Source: 70-18 sp041691815
Lineage (GTDB): Bacteria > Pseudomonadota > Alphaproteobacteria > Acetobacterales > Acetobacteraceae
Reading direction: 5' to 3'
DNA length: 53,228 bases
NCBI GenBank assembly: GCA_041691815.1
Contig: JBEPTZ010000015.1
Span: forward strand, 1-53,228
The position numbers were made by a program, and so were the translations under genes. The notes beneath the pieces were generated by a model. That model was not told where the DNA came from, ran no database searches, and was given only the letters and a program-made list of their open reading frames with translations. Position 1 is the first letter of the stretch. Each line of letters begins with the position of its first letter. This document shows, piece after piece, positions 25,474-34,352 of the stretch.

Positions 25474-25957
25474 GCGACAGGCGCCAGGCGCGGCACTTGG
25501 CCTCCAGCCCGAGACTGGCATGCGCCGGGCTGGTGGATGGCAGCCGCAGCAGCGCCGGCCGGCGATCTGCCAGTTCCGGCAGCGCATGCCGCCGGAACGC
25601 CGTCTCCGCCTTGGCGCCGTTGAAACAGATGCGGGCGATCCCCGGATACGCCGCCAACAATGTCGGAAAATCATTGGCGGCCTCATCGCGGATCGCCGAG
25701 TCCAGGCTGCCGCTGCGGGTGCAGGACTGCAGCACATCCCACAGCGCGATGCCGGCGGCCTGCAGCCGCTCCAGCCGCCGCGGATACGCCAGCGCCGGCC
25801 CGGCGCCGCACAACGCGCCCATGATCGGCCAGAACGCGTTGCGCGGATGGGTGTAGTACTGCCCGGCGCGCAACGAGGCCTCGCCGGGCATCGAGCCGAG
25901 GATCAGCACCCGGCAGTCGGCCGAGACCACCGGCGGAAAGCTGCGCAGCACCGGCAT
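25430..25957 (-). CDS. DNA-deoxyinosine glycosylase (UDG superfamily)
   Basis: 175 residues. Motif 1 of this UDG branch is LILGSMPGEASLRAGQYYTHPRNAFWP, recognisable in pieces: GSMPG and YYTHPRNAFWPIM. A substrate-side loop appears as LPSTSPAH. Members excise deaminated bases, hypoxanthine and/or uracil, opposite normal bases. The gene overlaps the flippase tail to tail and lies 9 bp upstream of the converging... same-strand tldD stop, so both may be read leftward from different promoters. Confidence 0.85.
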   Translation of the reverse strand: MPVLRSFPPVVSADCRVLILGSMPGEASLRAGQYYTHPRNAFWPIMGALCGAGPALAYPRRLERLQAAGIALWDVLQSCTRSGSLDSAIRDEAANDFPTLLAAYPGIARICFNGAKAETAFRRHALPELADRRPALLRLPSTSPAHASLGLEAKCRAWRLSLTGCLAAPSADAGG

Positions 25958-25966
25958 TAGAGTAGG

Positions 25967-27406
25967 TTAAGCGGTGCCGCCGATGGTCAGCCCCGAGAGC
26001 TTCAGGGTCGGCTGCCCGACGCCGACCGGCACGCCCTGGCCGTTCTTGCCGCAGGTGCCGATGCCGGGGTCGAGCGCCATGTCGTTGCCGATCATCTCCA
26101 CCTTGGTCAGCGCATCCGGCCCGTTGCCGATCAGGGTCGCGCCCTTCACCGGTGCGCCGATTTTGCCGTCCTCGATCATGTACGCCTCGCTGGCCGAGAA
26201 CACGAACTTGCCGGAGGTGATGTCGACCTGGCCGCCGCCGAAATTCACCGCATACAGCCCGCGCTTCACCGAGCGCAGCATCTCCTCGGGCGAGGCGTTG
26301 CCACCGAGCATGATGGTGTTGGTCATTCGCGGCATCGGCGCATGCGCGTAGGACTGCCGGCGGCCGTTGCCGGTGGAACGTCCGCCCATCAGCCGGCCGT
26401 TCAGCCGGTCCTGCAGGAAGCCGGTCAGGATGCCGTCCTCGATCAACGTGGTGCGGCCAGTCGGGGTGCCCTCGTCGTCGATGGTCAGCGAGCCACGGCG
26501 GTCCGGGATGGTGCCATCATCGATCACCGTCACCCCCGGCGCGCCGATCCGCTTGCCCAGCAGCCCGGCGAACGCCGAGGTGCCCTTGCGGTTGAAATCG
26601 CCCTCCAGCCCGTGGCCGATCGCCTCGTGCAGCAGGATGCCGGGCCAGCCATTGCCGAGCACCACCGGCATCTCGCCGGCCGGCGCCGCACGGCTGTCCA
26701 GGTTGAGCAGCGCCTGGCGCAACGCCTCGTCCACCGCCGCCTTCCACTGCGCCTCGCCGATCAGCCGGTCGAACCCGAAGCGCCCGCCGCTGCCATAGCT
26801 GCCGGTCTCCCGCCGCCCGTCCTTCTCCACCACCACCGCGACATTCATGCGGATCAGCGGCCGCAGATCGGCCACCCGGCTGCCATCGGCGCGGATGATC
26901 TGCACCGCCTGGAACTCACCGGCGATCGAGGCGATCACCTGCACCACCCGGCTGTCCTTGCCGCGCGCATAGGCGTCGATCTCGGCCAGGATGCCGGTGC
27001 GCTTGGCGAACGGCATGCCGGACAGCGGGCTGGCGTCGGAATACAGCCGGTCGTTGCGCCCCGGCGGGGCGGCGGCGGCGCTGCCGGAGTGCCCGGCGGT
27101 GACCGCCGAGACGGTGGCGGCGGCGCGGTTCAGCGCGTCCTCGGACAACTCGCCGGAATGCGCGAAGCCGGCCGCCTCGCCGGCCACCGCGCGCAGGCCG
27201 AAGCCCAGCGAGGTGTCGAAGCCGGCGGCGCGGATGCGGCCGTCATCCAGGCTGATCTGCTCGCTCTCGCGGTATTCCAGATACAGCTCGCCGTCATCGG
27301 CCTCGGCCAGCGCCCGGCCGGTGATCCGCTCGGCGGCATCGCGCCCCAGGGTCACGCCCTCGCGGGCAAAAAACAATGCGTCGGTGGCTTCGAGTGCGGA
27401 TGTCAT
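25967..27406 (-). CDS. tldD: metalloprotease TldD
   Basis: 479 residues, normal TldD length. The zinc motif is HEAIGHGLEGD (His260, Glu261, His265), an HExxxH site, followed by glycine-rich segments (GGRSTGNGRR, NFGGGQVDI) and a C-terminal GIGTCGKNGQGVPVGVGQP. TldD works with TldE/PmbA to degrade unfolded or modified peptides; pmbA is not in the window. The ATG at 27406 overlaps the ctaA stop as ATGA, so it is translationally coupled to ctaA. The longer frame through ctaA is spurious. Confidence 0.96.
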   Translation of the reverse strand: MTSALEATDALFFAREGVTLGRDAAERITGRALAEADDGELYLEYRESEQISLDDGRIRAAGFDTSLGFGLRAVAGEAAGFAHSGELSEDALNRAAATVSAVTAGHSGSAAAAPPGRNDRLYSDASPLSGMPFAKRTGILAEIDAYARGKDSRVVQVIASIAGEFQAVQIIRADGSRVADLRPLIRMNVAVVVEKDGRRETGSYGSGGRFGFDRLIGEAQWKAAVDEALRQALLNLDSRAAPAGEMPVVLGNGWPGILLHEAIGHGLEGDFNRKGTSAFAGLLGKRIGAPGVTVIDDGTIPDRRGSLTIDDEGTPTGRTTLIEDGILTGFLQDRLNGRLMGGRSTGNGRRQSYAHAPMPRMTNTIMLGGNASPEEMLRSVKRGLYAVNFGGGQVDITSGKFVFSASEAYMIEDGKIGAPVKGATLIGNGPDALTKVEMIGNDMALDPGIGTCGKNGQGVPVGVGQPTLKLSGLTIGGTA

Positions 27407-28467
27407 GGAACGGCCTTTGAAGTGGAACGACGCAGGCGGTGGCGCAGCACCAGGGCGGCGGTCAGCAGCAGCACGGCGTTGAACTGGTGCGCGACCGCCA
27501 GCGAAACCGGCACCATGGCGAGTAATGTGGCGACGCCGAGCAGATATTGCAGCCCCACCGTCAGCACCAGCGCCACGGCCGGGCCGCGCGCCGTGTGCCA
27601 GGCGGCGGCGGCGGCGGCCATCGCCGCCAGCAGCGTCAGGGTCGCCAGCAGGCGATGGTTGAACTGCACCGCGGCGATGTTCTGGATCAGGTTGCGCGGG
27701 AACGGCTGCAGCATGGCATAGCCGCTCGGCACCAGGTGCCCGTCCATCAGCGGAAAGGTGTTGTAGTCCAGCCCGGCATGCAGCCCGGCGGTGAAGCCGC
27801 CGGCGACGATGGTCAGCGACACCAGGATCAGCGTAGCGCTGGCCAGCTGGCGCGGCAGCACCGGGCCACCTTCGGGCCGCGGCGCGCGCACCGACAGCGC
27901 CGTCCACAGGATCGCCCAATACAGAATAAGCGCCAGGCTGAGATGCACCACCAGCCGCACCGGCGCGACCGCAGTGCTGTCCGGGAAGAACCCCGAGGCC
28001 ACCATGAACCAGCCCACCGCGCCCTGCAGCCCGCCGAGCACGAACAGCAGCACCAGCCGGGGCACCAGCCGGCGCGGGATGGCGCCACGCAGCGCGAACA
28101 CCACCAGCGGCACCAAGAACACCAGCCCGATCAGCCGGCCCCACAGCCGATGGCTCCATTCCAGCCAGAAGATGTGCTGGAATCCGGCCAGCCCGAACCC
28201 CTGGTTGAGTAGCTGGTACTGCGGGATCTGCTGGTACAGCTTGAACAGCCGCTCCCACTCGGCATGGCTCCACGGCGGCAGGGTGCCGGAAAGCGGCGCC
28301 CATTCCATGATCGACAGGCCGGAGCCGGTGAGCCTGGTGGCGCCGCCGAGGGCGACCATCACCAGGATCATGAAGGCGGAGATGAACAGCCACAGCGAGA
28401 CCAGGCGGCGATTGCGCGGCGTCATCGCGTCGGTGGCGGCAGGCGTGGAGGCGGGATCGAAGGGCAT
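27403..28467 (-). CDS. ctaA: heme A synthase (COX15/CtaA)
   Basis: 354 residues with eight predicted membrane helices. Conserved histidines occur in WLEWSHRLWGRL, VHLSLALILYW, FNHRLLAT and AHQFNAVLL, matching the heme ligands of the type found in Alphaproteobacteria and mitochondria. It oxidises the C8 methyl of heme O to give heme A for aa3-type cytochrome oxidase. I use the ATG at 28467; a GTG one codon earlier is possible. tldD overlaps its stop. Other oxidase assembly genes are absent here. Confidence 0.95.
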   Translation of the reverse strand: MPFDPASTPAATDAMTPRNRRLVSLWLFISAFMILVMVALGGATRLTGSGLSIMEWAPLSGTLPPWSHAEWERLFKLYQQIPQYQLLNQGFGLAGFQHIFWLEWSHRLWGRLIGLVFLVPLVVFALRGAIPRRLVPRLVLLFVLGGLQGAVGWFMVASGFFPDSTAVAPVRLVVHLSLALILYWAILWTALSVRAPRPEGGPVLPRQLASATLILVSLTIVAGGFTAGLHAGLDYNTFPLMDGHLVPSGYAMLQPFPRNLIQNIAAVQFNHRLLATLTLLAAMAAAAAAWHTARGPAVALVLTVGLQYLLGVATLLAMVPVSLAVAHQFNAVLLLTAALVLRHRLRRSTSKAVP

Positions 28468-28583
28468 CACCCAGCATAGAACGCTCGTCGGCCGGCGGAC
28501 AGGTGTTGCGGCCGGACCAGCCGCGCCCGTTTACCCGCCGTTCAGCTTTGCCGACCACACTCGCGGCGAGCGGGGAGGGGCCG

Positions 28584-30371
28584 ATGGACGGCTTTGGCGC
28601 GACGGCGATCGACGCATTGGCGCATGGCGTGCAGGCGCAGCGCGGCGGGCGGTTGGCCGAGGCCGAGAGCGGATTCCGCAGCGTGTTCGCCGCGGCACCC
28701 GAGCAGCCGATGGCAGCCTATCTGCTGGGCCGGCTGCTGCTGGCAACCGATCCACCGGAGGCCAACCGGGTGGAGGAGGCGGCGCTGCTGCTCCGCCACG
28801 CCCTGGCGCTGCGGCCGGACGACCTGGACACCCGCCGCGCTCTGGCCGACGCCTGTCTGGCGGCCGGCTGGCGCGGCGAGGCGATCGATTTCTACCGCGC
28901 GGTGCTGGCGCGACGGCCCGACGATGCCGCCGCCGGCCTCCGCCTCGCCGGCGCGCTGCTGCAGGAGGGGGAGGCGGCGGCGGCCCTGGAGGCAGCGGAC
29001 GCTGTGCTGCGGCACACCCCGGCGCTGGCCGAGGCATGGCATGTCGCCGGCGCCGCCCTGCGCGCGCTCGGCCAGCACGAGGCGGCGCAGCGGCATCTGC
29101 AACGCGCGGTGCAACTGGACCCCGAGCACGCCCGCGCCTGGATGACCCTCGGCCATGTGGCCGCCGACCGCAACTGGCCGGCCGCCGCCGAAGCCTATCT
29201 GCGCGAGGCGGTGACCCGCGCGCCGACCCTGGCGGCCGCCCATGCCAGCCTGGGCGCGGTGCTCGCCGAAGCCGGGCGGCTGGCCGAGGCGGTCGCCGCC
29301 TGCAACCAGGCGCTGGCGCTGGAGCCGGCCGACCGGGTGGCGCACTGGCATCGTGCCACCGCGCATCTGCTGGCCGGGGATTTCGTCGCCGGCTGGGCCG
29401 ATTTCGAATGGCGCAAGCGGCATCCGCGCTTCGCCGCCGATTTCCCGCCACTGCCCGGCCCGGCCTGGGACGGCGCGCCGCTGGCCGGCCGCTCGCTGCT
29501 GCTGCGCGCCGAGCAGGGGCTGGGCGACAGCATCCAGTTCGCCCGCTTCCTGCCGGGGCTGGCGGCGCAAGGCGGCCGGGTGATCCTCGCCTGCCGCCCG
29601 ACCGCGTTGCAGGCCCTGGCGCCGCTGCTGCGGCAATTGCCGATCGAACTGGTCGCCGCCGAGGCCGCCCCGCCGGCCGACTGCCACGCCGACCTCGGCA
29701 GCCTGCCCTACCTGCTTGGCGTGGAGCCAGCCACCATCCCGGGTGCCGCCGGCTATCTGCGCGCCGACCCTGCCCGGATCGCCCGCTGGTGCCCCGAAGC
29801 CGGCGGCCTCGCGCGGGTCGGGCTGGTCTGGGCCGGCAACCCGGCGCATCGCAACGACGCAAACCGCAGCATGCCGCCCTCCGCCGTCGCCGCCCTGCTG
29901 GCCGCCGCCGAAGCCGCCCCGCGCCTGCGCTTCGTCGGCCTGCAAAAGGGCCCGCGCGCCGCCGAGGCCGCCAGCCGCTACGGCCTGCCCGACCACAGCG
30001 CCGCGCTGACCGATTTCGCCGAAACCGCCGCCGCCATCGCCCGGCTCGACCTGGTGATCACGATCGACAGCGCGGTGGCCCACCTGGCCGGCGCGATGGG
30101 CACGCCAACCTGGCTGCTGCTGCCCTTCGCGCCCGACTGGCGCTGGATGCTGAAGCGCGCCGATACGCCTTGGTACACCTCCCTGCGACTGTTCCGGCAA
30201 AGCGCGCCGGGTGACTGGACCAGTCTCGCGGCACGCGTTGCCGCCGCGCTGATCGGCCGCTATCGGGAGAGCGAGGAAGGCCTTCTTTTTGTGAACAAAA
30301 AGAAGCAAAAAAACTTTCTATCCATTGGAGACTCCGGCGTCTCCGCCACTCCGCTGTTGCAAGGCGGATAA
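28584..30371 (+). CDS. TPR-repeat protein with C-terminal glycosyltransferase-like domain
   Basis: 595 residues. Residues about 5-280 are tandem TPR repeats (AEAESGFRSVFAAAPEQP, GRLAEAVAACNQALALEP). The C-terminal part (about 290-560) has GLGDSIQFARFLPGL, RVGLVWAGNPAHRND and TIDSAVAHLAGAMG, typical of TPR proteins with a GT9/GT41-like nucleotide-sugar domain. Possible protein or lipid glycosylation. The ATG at 28584 follows GGGGAGGGG. The final 29 codons (567-595) are encoded by repeat R3: the frame enters hairpin A exactly at codon 567 and ends at a TAA inside the core. The ancestral end was probably just before this. Confidence 0.83.
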   Translation: MDGFGATAIDALAHGVQAQRGGRLAEAESGFRSVFAAAPEQPMAAYLLGRLLLATDPPEANRVEEAALLLRHALALRPDDLDTRRALADACLAAGWRGEAIDFYRAVLARRPDDAAAGLRLAGALLQEGEAAAALEAADAVLRHTPALAEAWHVAGAALRALGQHEAAQRHLQRAVQLDPEHARAWMTLGHVAADRNWPAAAEAYLREAVTRAPTLAAAHASLGAVLAEAGRLAEAVAACNQALALEPADRVAHWHRATAHLLAGDFVAGWADFEWRKRHPRFAADFPPLPGPAWDGAPLAGRSLLLRAEQGLGDSIQFARFLPGLAAQGGRVILACRPTALQALAPLLRQLPIELVAAEAAPPADCHADLGSLPYLLGVEPATIPGAAGYLRADPARIARWCPEAGGLARVGLVWAGNPAHRNDANRSMPPSAVAALLAAAEAAPRLRFVGLQKGPRAAEAASRYGLPDHSAALTDFAETAAAIARLDLVITIDSAVAHLAGAMGTPTWLLLPFAPDWRWMLKRADTPWYTSLRLFRQSAPGDWTSLAARVAAALIGRYRESEEGLLFVNKKKQKNFLSIGDSGVSATPLLQGG

Positions 30372-30403
30372 AAGTTTTTTGGTTCTTTTTTGCAAAAAAG
30401 AAC
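30282..30403 (-). repeat. three-hairpin intergenic repeat, copy R3
   Basis: Hairpin A is 30282-30305 and hairpin B is 30382-30403, both with the standard arms. The core has TATCC/GGATA pairing, an inner GGAGAC/GTCTCC hairpin, and TTGCAAGGCGGAT. The left two-thirds is translated as the C terminus of the TPR protein and supplies its TAA. B lies 11 bp from the stop of converging ilvE. Confidence 0.94.
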
Positions 30404-30414
30404 CCCTTGCCTTC

Positions 30415-31314
30415 CTATGCCGCGATCCGCCGCTCCACCTCTTCCGGCGTCATCCGCACCAGCTTCTCGTAGTCGCCGAGCAGCGTCTGGGTGATCGCGC
30501 CGGGCGTATATAGCTGGCCGGCGATCTCGCGCACCGGCGTCACTTCCGCGCCGGTGCCCACCAGCATCACCTCGCTGGCGCGCGACAGCTCCTCGGGCAG
30601 GATCGCGCGCTCCACCACCTTGATCTGGTTGCGCCGCGCCAGCGCCATCACCACCCGCCGGGTGATGCCATCGAGGAAGCAATCCGGCGTCGGGGTGTGC
30701 AACTCGCCGTTGAACACGAAGAACGCGTTCGCCCCGGTCGCCTCGGCCACCCGCCCCCGCCAGTCCAGCATCAGCGCGTCCTGGAACCCCTTCGCCTCGG
30801 CGGCATGCTTGGCCATCGTGCCGATCATATACAGCCCGGACGCCTTGGAGGCGGTCGGCGCGGTCTCCGGATGCGGCCGCTTCCACGCCGCCATGTCGAG
30901 CCGAATCCCCGCCATCCGATCGGCAAACATCGCCGGCCACGCCCAAGTGGCGATCGCGATATGGATTTTCGACTGCTGCGCCGCCACCGCCATCATCTCC
31001 GACCCACGCCAGACGATCGGCCGCACATAGGCGTCGGTCAGCCCGTTGGCGGCGACCACCTGGCGGCTGGCGGCCTCGATCTCCTCCACCGTATACGGGA
31101 TTTCCATCCCCAGAATCCGCGCCGAATGGAACAGCCGCTCGGTATGCATGCGCAGCCTGAAGATATTCCCGGCATATGCCCTCTCGCCCTCGAACACGCC
31201 GCTGGCATAGTGCAGCCCGTGCGATAGAACATGCAGCTTCGCGTCCCGCCACGGCACCAGGGCGCCGTTCTGCCAGATCTGACCATCCCGGTCGTCGAAA
31301 GGAACAAGCGCCAT
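30415..31314 (-). CDS. ilvE: branched-chain amino acid aminotransferase
   Basis: 299 residues of the class IV PLP aminotransferase fold. The PLP lysine is Lys157 in SKASGLYMIG; FEGERAY near residue 41, AEATGANAFFV and GTGAEVTPV are family signatures. It transfers amino groups between glutamate and the branched-chain 2-oxo acids. It is divergent from a MarR-response-regulator pair, an arrangement recurrent in Alphaproteobacteria. The ATG at 31314 gives the normal length. Confidence 0.95.
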   Translation of the reverse strand: MALVPFDDRDGQIWQNGALVPWRDAKLHVLSHGLHYASGVFEGERAYAGNIFRLRMHTERLFHSARILGMEIPYTVEEIEAASRQVVAANGLTDAYVRPIVWRGSEMMAVAAQQSKIHIAIATWAWPAMFADRMAGIRLDMAAWKRPHPETAPTASKASGLYMIGTMAKHAAEAKGFQDALMLDWRGRVAEATGANAFFVFNGELHTPTPDCFLDGITRRVVMALARRNQIKVVERAILPEELSRASEVMLVGTGAEVTPVREIAGQLYTPGAITQTLLGDYEKLVRMTPEEVERRIAA

Positions 31315-31405
31315 GGCAGGATTCCTCGCAAGATTGTTGCTCTATGAGGCGGAAAGCTATAATCGAATGTCGTCTACGTCAATATTCCTGTCGTAATTCC
31401 GAGGT

Positions 31406-31963
31406 ATGCCAGATATGCCGGACCCGAAGGGCGGCCCTCCGCCAGCCGCCCCACCAGCTACCGCCGCCGGCGCCAACCTGCTGTTCCTGCGCGAGGAGGA
31501 AATCCGCGCCGCGCAGGACCTGCTGTTCTTCGCCTATCGCGACTTCACCAACGCCGCCGACGTCATCCTCGAGGAGCTCGGCCTCGGCCGCGCGCATCAC
31601 CGCGCACTGCACTACATCGGCCGCAATCCCGGCATCCCGGTCAGCGAGTTGCTGGCGATCCTGCGCATCACCAAGCAGAGCCTGGCCCGCGTGCTCAACG
31701 AACTGGTCGAGCGCGGCCATGTCGCCCAGGCCCAGGGCCACGCCGACCGCCGCCAGCGCCTGCTGACCCTCACCGAGGCCGGCCGCGCGCTGGAACGCCG
31801 CCTCTACGAGCAGCAGCGCGAGCGCCTGGCCGCCGCCTACCGCGAGGCCGGCGGCGCCGCCGTCGAAGGCTTCCGCCGGGTGATGCGCGGTATCATGGAT
31901 GACGACGCGCGCGCCTATATGGAGCGCAGCCACCCCTGGGCGCGCGACCCGCGCACCCGGTAA
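31406..31963 (+). CDS. MarR-family transcriptional regulator, PetP-like
   Basis: 185 residues. After a Pro/Ala-rich N terminus (about 1-25) comes a MarR winged helix: ALHYIGRNPGIPVSELLAIL, TKQSLARVLNELVERG and ADRRQRLLTLTEAGR. Its position, 12 bp before an OmpR-type regulator and divergent from ilvE, matches the alphaproteobacterial petP-petR pair. In Rhodobacter capsulatus that pair sits by the cytochrome bc1 genes, which are absent here. GAGGT precedes the ATG at 31406; an ATG at 31415 is an alternative. Confidence 0.87.
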   Translation: MPDMPDPKGGPPPAAPPATAAGANLLFLREEEIRAAQDLLFFAYRDFTNAADVILEELGLGRAHHRALHYIGRNPGIPVSELLAILRITKQSLARVLNELVERGHVAQAQGHADRRQRLLTLTEAGRALERRLYEQQRERLAAAYREAGGAAVEGFRRVMRGIMDDDARAYMERSHPWARDPRTR

Positions 31964-31975
31964 CAGGAGACGGCA

Positions 31976-32677
31976 ATGGCCGAGGACGCGCTGATCCTGG
32001 TGGTGGAGGACGACGACCGCCTGCGCGAGCGGCTGGCCCGCTACCTCGGCGACACCGGCTTCCGCGTCACCGCCGCCGCCAACGCCGCCGACGCCCGCGA
32101 CCGGCTGCGCTTCGTGCAACCCGACCTGATGGTGCTCGACGTGATGATGCCCGGCGAATCCGGCCTGCAACTCACCCAGTCGCTCCGCCACGACAACAAC
32201 GACATCCCCGTCCTCCTCCTCACCGCCCGCGGCGCCCCGGAAGACCGCATCGCCGGCTTCGAGGCCGGCGCCGACGACTACCTGCCCAAGCCATTCGAGC
32301 CAAAGGAACTGGTGCTGCGCATCCGCGCCATGCTGCGCCGCGCCGCGCCGCCGCTGCCGCTGCCCGACCCGCCCACCGGCCCACTCCCACTCGGCCCGCT
32401 GGTGTTCGACCGCGCCCGCGGCGAACTGCGCGGCCCCACCGGCCCGGTCCGCCTCACCGGCGGCGAGGCAGCCCTGCTCGGCGCCCTGGCAGCCCGCGCC
32501 AACGAAGTGCTGTCGCGCGAAGACATCGCCGCCGCACTGGACATGGACGAAGCCGGCGAACGCGCCATCGACGTGCAAATGACCCGCCTGCGCCGCAAGA
32601 TCGAAGCCGACCCGCGCGAGCCACGGTTCCTGCACACGGTACGCGGACGCGGCTACGTGCTGAAGCCGGGAACATAG
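31976..32677 (+). CDS. OmpR-family response regulator, PetR-like
   Basis: 233 residues. The receiver domain has acidic EDDD at 11-14, phospho-acceptor Asp55 (LMVLDVMMPG), Thr83 and Lys105 (LPKPFEP). The C-terminal winged helix ends RFLHTVRGRGYVLKPGT, characteristic of OmpR/PhoB effectors. AGGAGA precedes the ATG. It follows the MarR gene by 12 bp and is followed, beyond repeat R4, by a sensor kinase that is its likely partner. R4 hairpin B begins 12 bp after the stop. Confidence 0.93.
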   Translation: MAEDALILVVEDDDRLRERLARYLGDTGFRVTAAANAADARDRLRFVQPDLMVLDVMMPGESGLQLTQSLRHDNNDIPVLLLTARGAPEDRIAGFEAGADDYLPKPFEPKELVLRIRAMLRRAAPPLPLPDPPTGPLPLGPLVFDRARGELRGPTGPVRLTGGEAALLGALAARANEVLSREDIAAALDMDEAGERAIDVQMTRLRRKIEADPREPRFLHTVRGRGYVLKPGT

Positions 32678-32689
32678 AAATGAAAGGAT

Positions 32690-32813
32690 GTTCTTTTTTG
32701 AGAAAAAGAACCAAAAAACTTTCATCTGCCTTGCAACATTGGCGCGCGGGAGACCCCGGAGTCTCCAAAACGGATGAAAAGTTTTTTTGCTTCTTTTTGT
32801 TCACAAAAAGAAG
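32690..32813 (+). repeat. three-hairpin intergenic repeat, copy R4
   Basis: Hairpin B is 32690-32711 (one imperfect central position) and hairpin A is 32790-32813, with loop TC because it is read on the other strand from R1-R3. The core stem uses TTTCATC with GATGAAA and an inner GGAGAC/GTCTCC hairpin. It separates the response regulator from its sensor kinase; both genes run rightward. Confidence 0.93.
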
Positions 32814-32838
32814 TCCTTCCCTGGCCTGGCGCTAACCC

Positions 32839-34173
32839 ATGCGCCTCCCCTGGCCACACCAGAGCCGGGTCGCCAAGCGGTTCATGCCCCGCAGCCTGCT
32901 GGCGCGCTCGTTGCTGATCGTGCTGGTGCCGCTGGTGCTGGTCGAGGCGGTGGCGTTGCGCATCTTCTACGGCACCCATTTCGACGTGGTATCCCGCCGC
33001 TTCTCCGGCGCCATCGCCGGCGAGATCGCCGCCACCATCGACACGCTGGGCCGCTACCCGGCGGCGGACGACCGCGCCGCCACGCTGGCCCGCGCCTGGG
33101 AGGATTTCGACATACACATGCGTGTCGCCCCCGGCGTGCTGCGCCCGTCCGACAATCGGCCGCCGCTGTTCGCGCCGATCGGCGTCAACCTGGCCTCGGC
33201 GCTGGAGGAACGGGTCGGCCTGCCGTTCGCGGTGGATTGGAGCACCGACCCCAACTCGGTGGTGATCCGGCTGCAACTGGGCGATTCGGTGCTGGTCGCC
33301 GACGCCCCGCGCAAGCGCCTCTACACCGGCACCATCTACCTGTTCGTGCTGTGGCTGGTCGGCTCGGCGCTGTTGCTGTTCGCCATCGCGGCGATCTTCA
33401 TGCGCAACCAGGTGCGCGGCATCCGCCGGCTCGCCGCCGCCGCCGAGGCATTCGGCACTGGCCGCGATGTCGGCCCGATCAAACCGGAGGGCGCCACCGA
33501 GGTGCGTCAGGCCGGCGCCGCGTTCAACCTGATGCGCGCCCGCGTGCGCCGCTTCCTGGCCCAGCGCACCGAGATGCTGGCCGGCGTCTCGCACGATTTG
33601 CGCACGCCGCTCACCCGGCTGCGCCTCGCGGTGGCGATGCTGCCGGCCGACGAAAAAACCCAGGCCGACATCGCCGACATGACCGAGGACCTGGAGGAAA
33701 TGGACCGCATGATCGGCGGCTATCTGGCCTTCGTGCGCGGCGTCGGCGAGGAGCCGGCCCAGCCGGTCGACCTGCCCGGCCTGCTCGAGGAGGTCGCCGC
33801 CCGCGCCCGCCGCGCCGGCGCCGATGTGACACTCGACGTCCCGGAAGAACTGCCAGTGATGCTGCGCCCGGACGCCTTCCGCCGCGCGGTGACCAACCTG
33901 GTCGATAACGCCCGCCGCCACGCCCGCCATGTCCGCGTCACCGCCGCCACCACCGGCCCGCACGGCGTGCAGATCACCGTGGAGGATGACGGCCCCGGCA
34001 TCGCCGCCGCACGCCGCGAGGAGGTGTTCCGCGCCTTCGAGAGCGGCCCGGAAGGCGGCACCGGCCTCGGCCTGACCATCGCGCTCGACATCGTGCGCGG
34101 CCACGGCGGCAATATCGCGCTGGAGGATAGCGCAATGGGCGGCCTGCGGGCACGGATCACCCTGCCGGTGTGA
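32839..34173 (+). CDS. sensor histidine kinase, EnvZ-like
   Basis: 444 residues. A transmembrane segment near 24-42, a periplasmic domain (about 45-160), and a second membrane helix (about 165-187) are followed by HAMP (RNQVRGIRRLAAAAEAFGTG). The phospho-acceptor is His252 in GVSHDLRTPLTRLRL. The ATPase boxes are LVDNARRHA (N), VEDDGPGI (G1) and GTGLGLTIALDIVRGHGG. It presumably phosphorylates the adjacent OmpR-type regulator. ATG at 32839 has a weak RBS; an ATG at 32884 (MPRSLLARSLL) would also retain the first helix. Confidence 0.93.
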   Translation: MRLPWPHQSRVAKRFMPRSLLARSLLIVLVPLVLVEAVALRIFYGTHFDVVSRRFSGAIAGEIAATIDTLGRYPAADDRAATLARAWEDFDIHMRVAPGVLRPSDNRPPLFAPIGVNLASALEERVGLPFAVDWSTDPNSVVIRLQLGDSVLVADAPRKRLYTGTIYLFVLWLVGSALLLFAIAAIFMRNQVRGIRRLAAAAEAFGTGRDVGPIKPEGATEVRQAGAAFNLMRARVRRFLAQRTEMLAGVSHDLRTPLTRLRLAVAMLPADEKTQADIADMTEDLEEMDRMIGGYLAFVRGVGEEPAQPVDLPGLLEEVAARARRAGADVTLDVPEELPVMLRPDAFRRAVTNLVDNARRHARHVRVTAATTGPHGVQITVEDDGPGIAAARREEVFRAFESGPEGGTGLGLTIALDIVRGHGGNIALEDSAMGGLRARITLPV

Positions 34174-34187
34174 GCGCCAGCGAATCA

Positions 34188-34309
34188 GCGCTTTTTTGAA
34201 AAAAAGCGCGCAAAAAACGTTATCCGCCTTGCACCTGCGGAGTTGCGGAGACAGCGTACACTCCAACGGATAGAAAGTTTTTTTGCTTCTTTTTGTTCAC
34301 AAAAAGAAG
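34188..34309 (+). repeat. three-hairpin intergenic repeat, copy R5
   Basis: Hairpin B is 34188-34209 with arms GCGCTTTTTT/AAAAAAGCGC, the same double change as R2. Hairpin A is 34286-34309. Read on the minus strand the core (TATCC, GGAGTGTACG, TGCAAGGCGGATA) is closest to R2, so R2 and R5 form a subfamily. It lies between the kinase stop (B side) and the dehydratase start (A side). Confidence 0.93.
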
Positions 34310-34352
34310 ACCTTCCTTGATGCGGCGCGCGCCGCCAGCCGGAGTTGACCGC

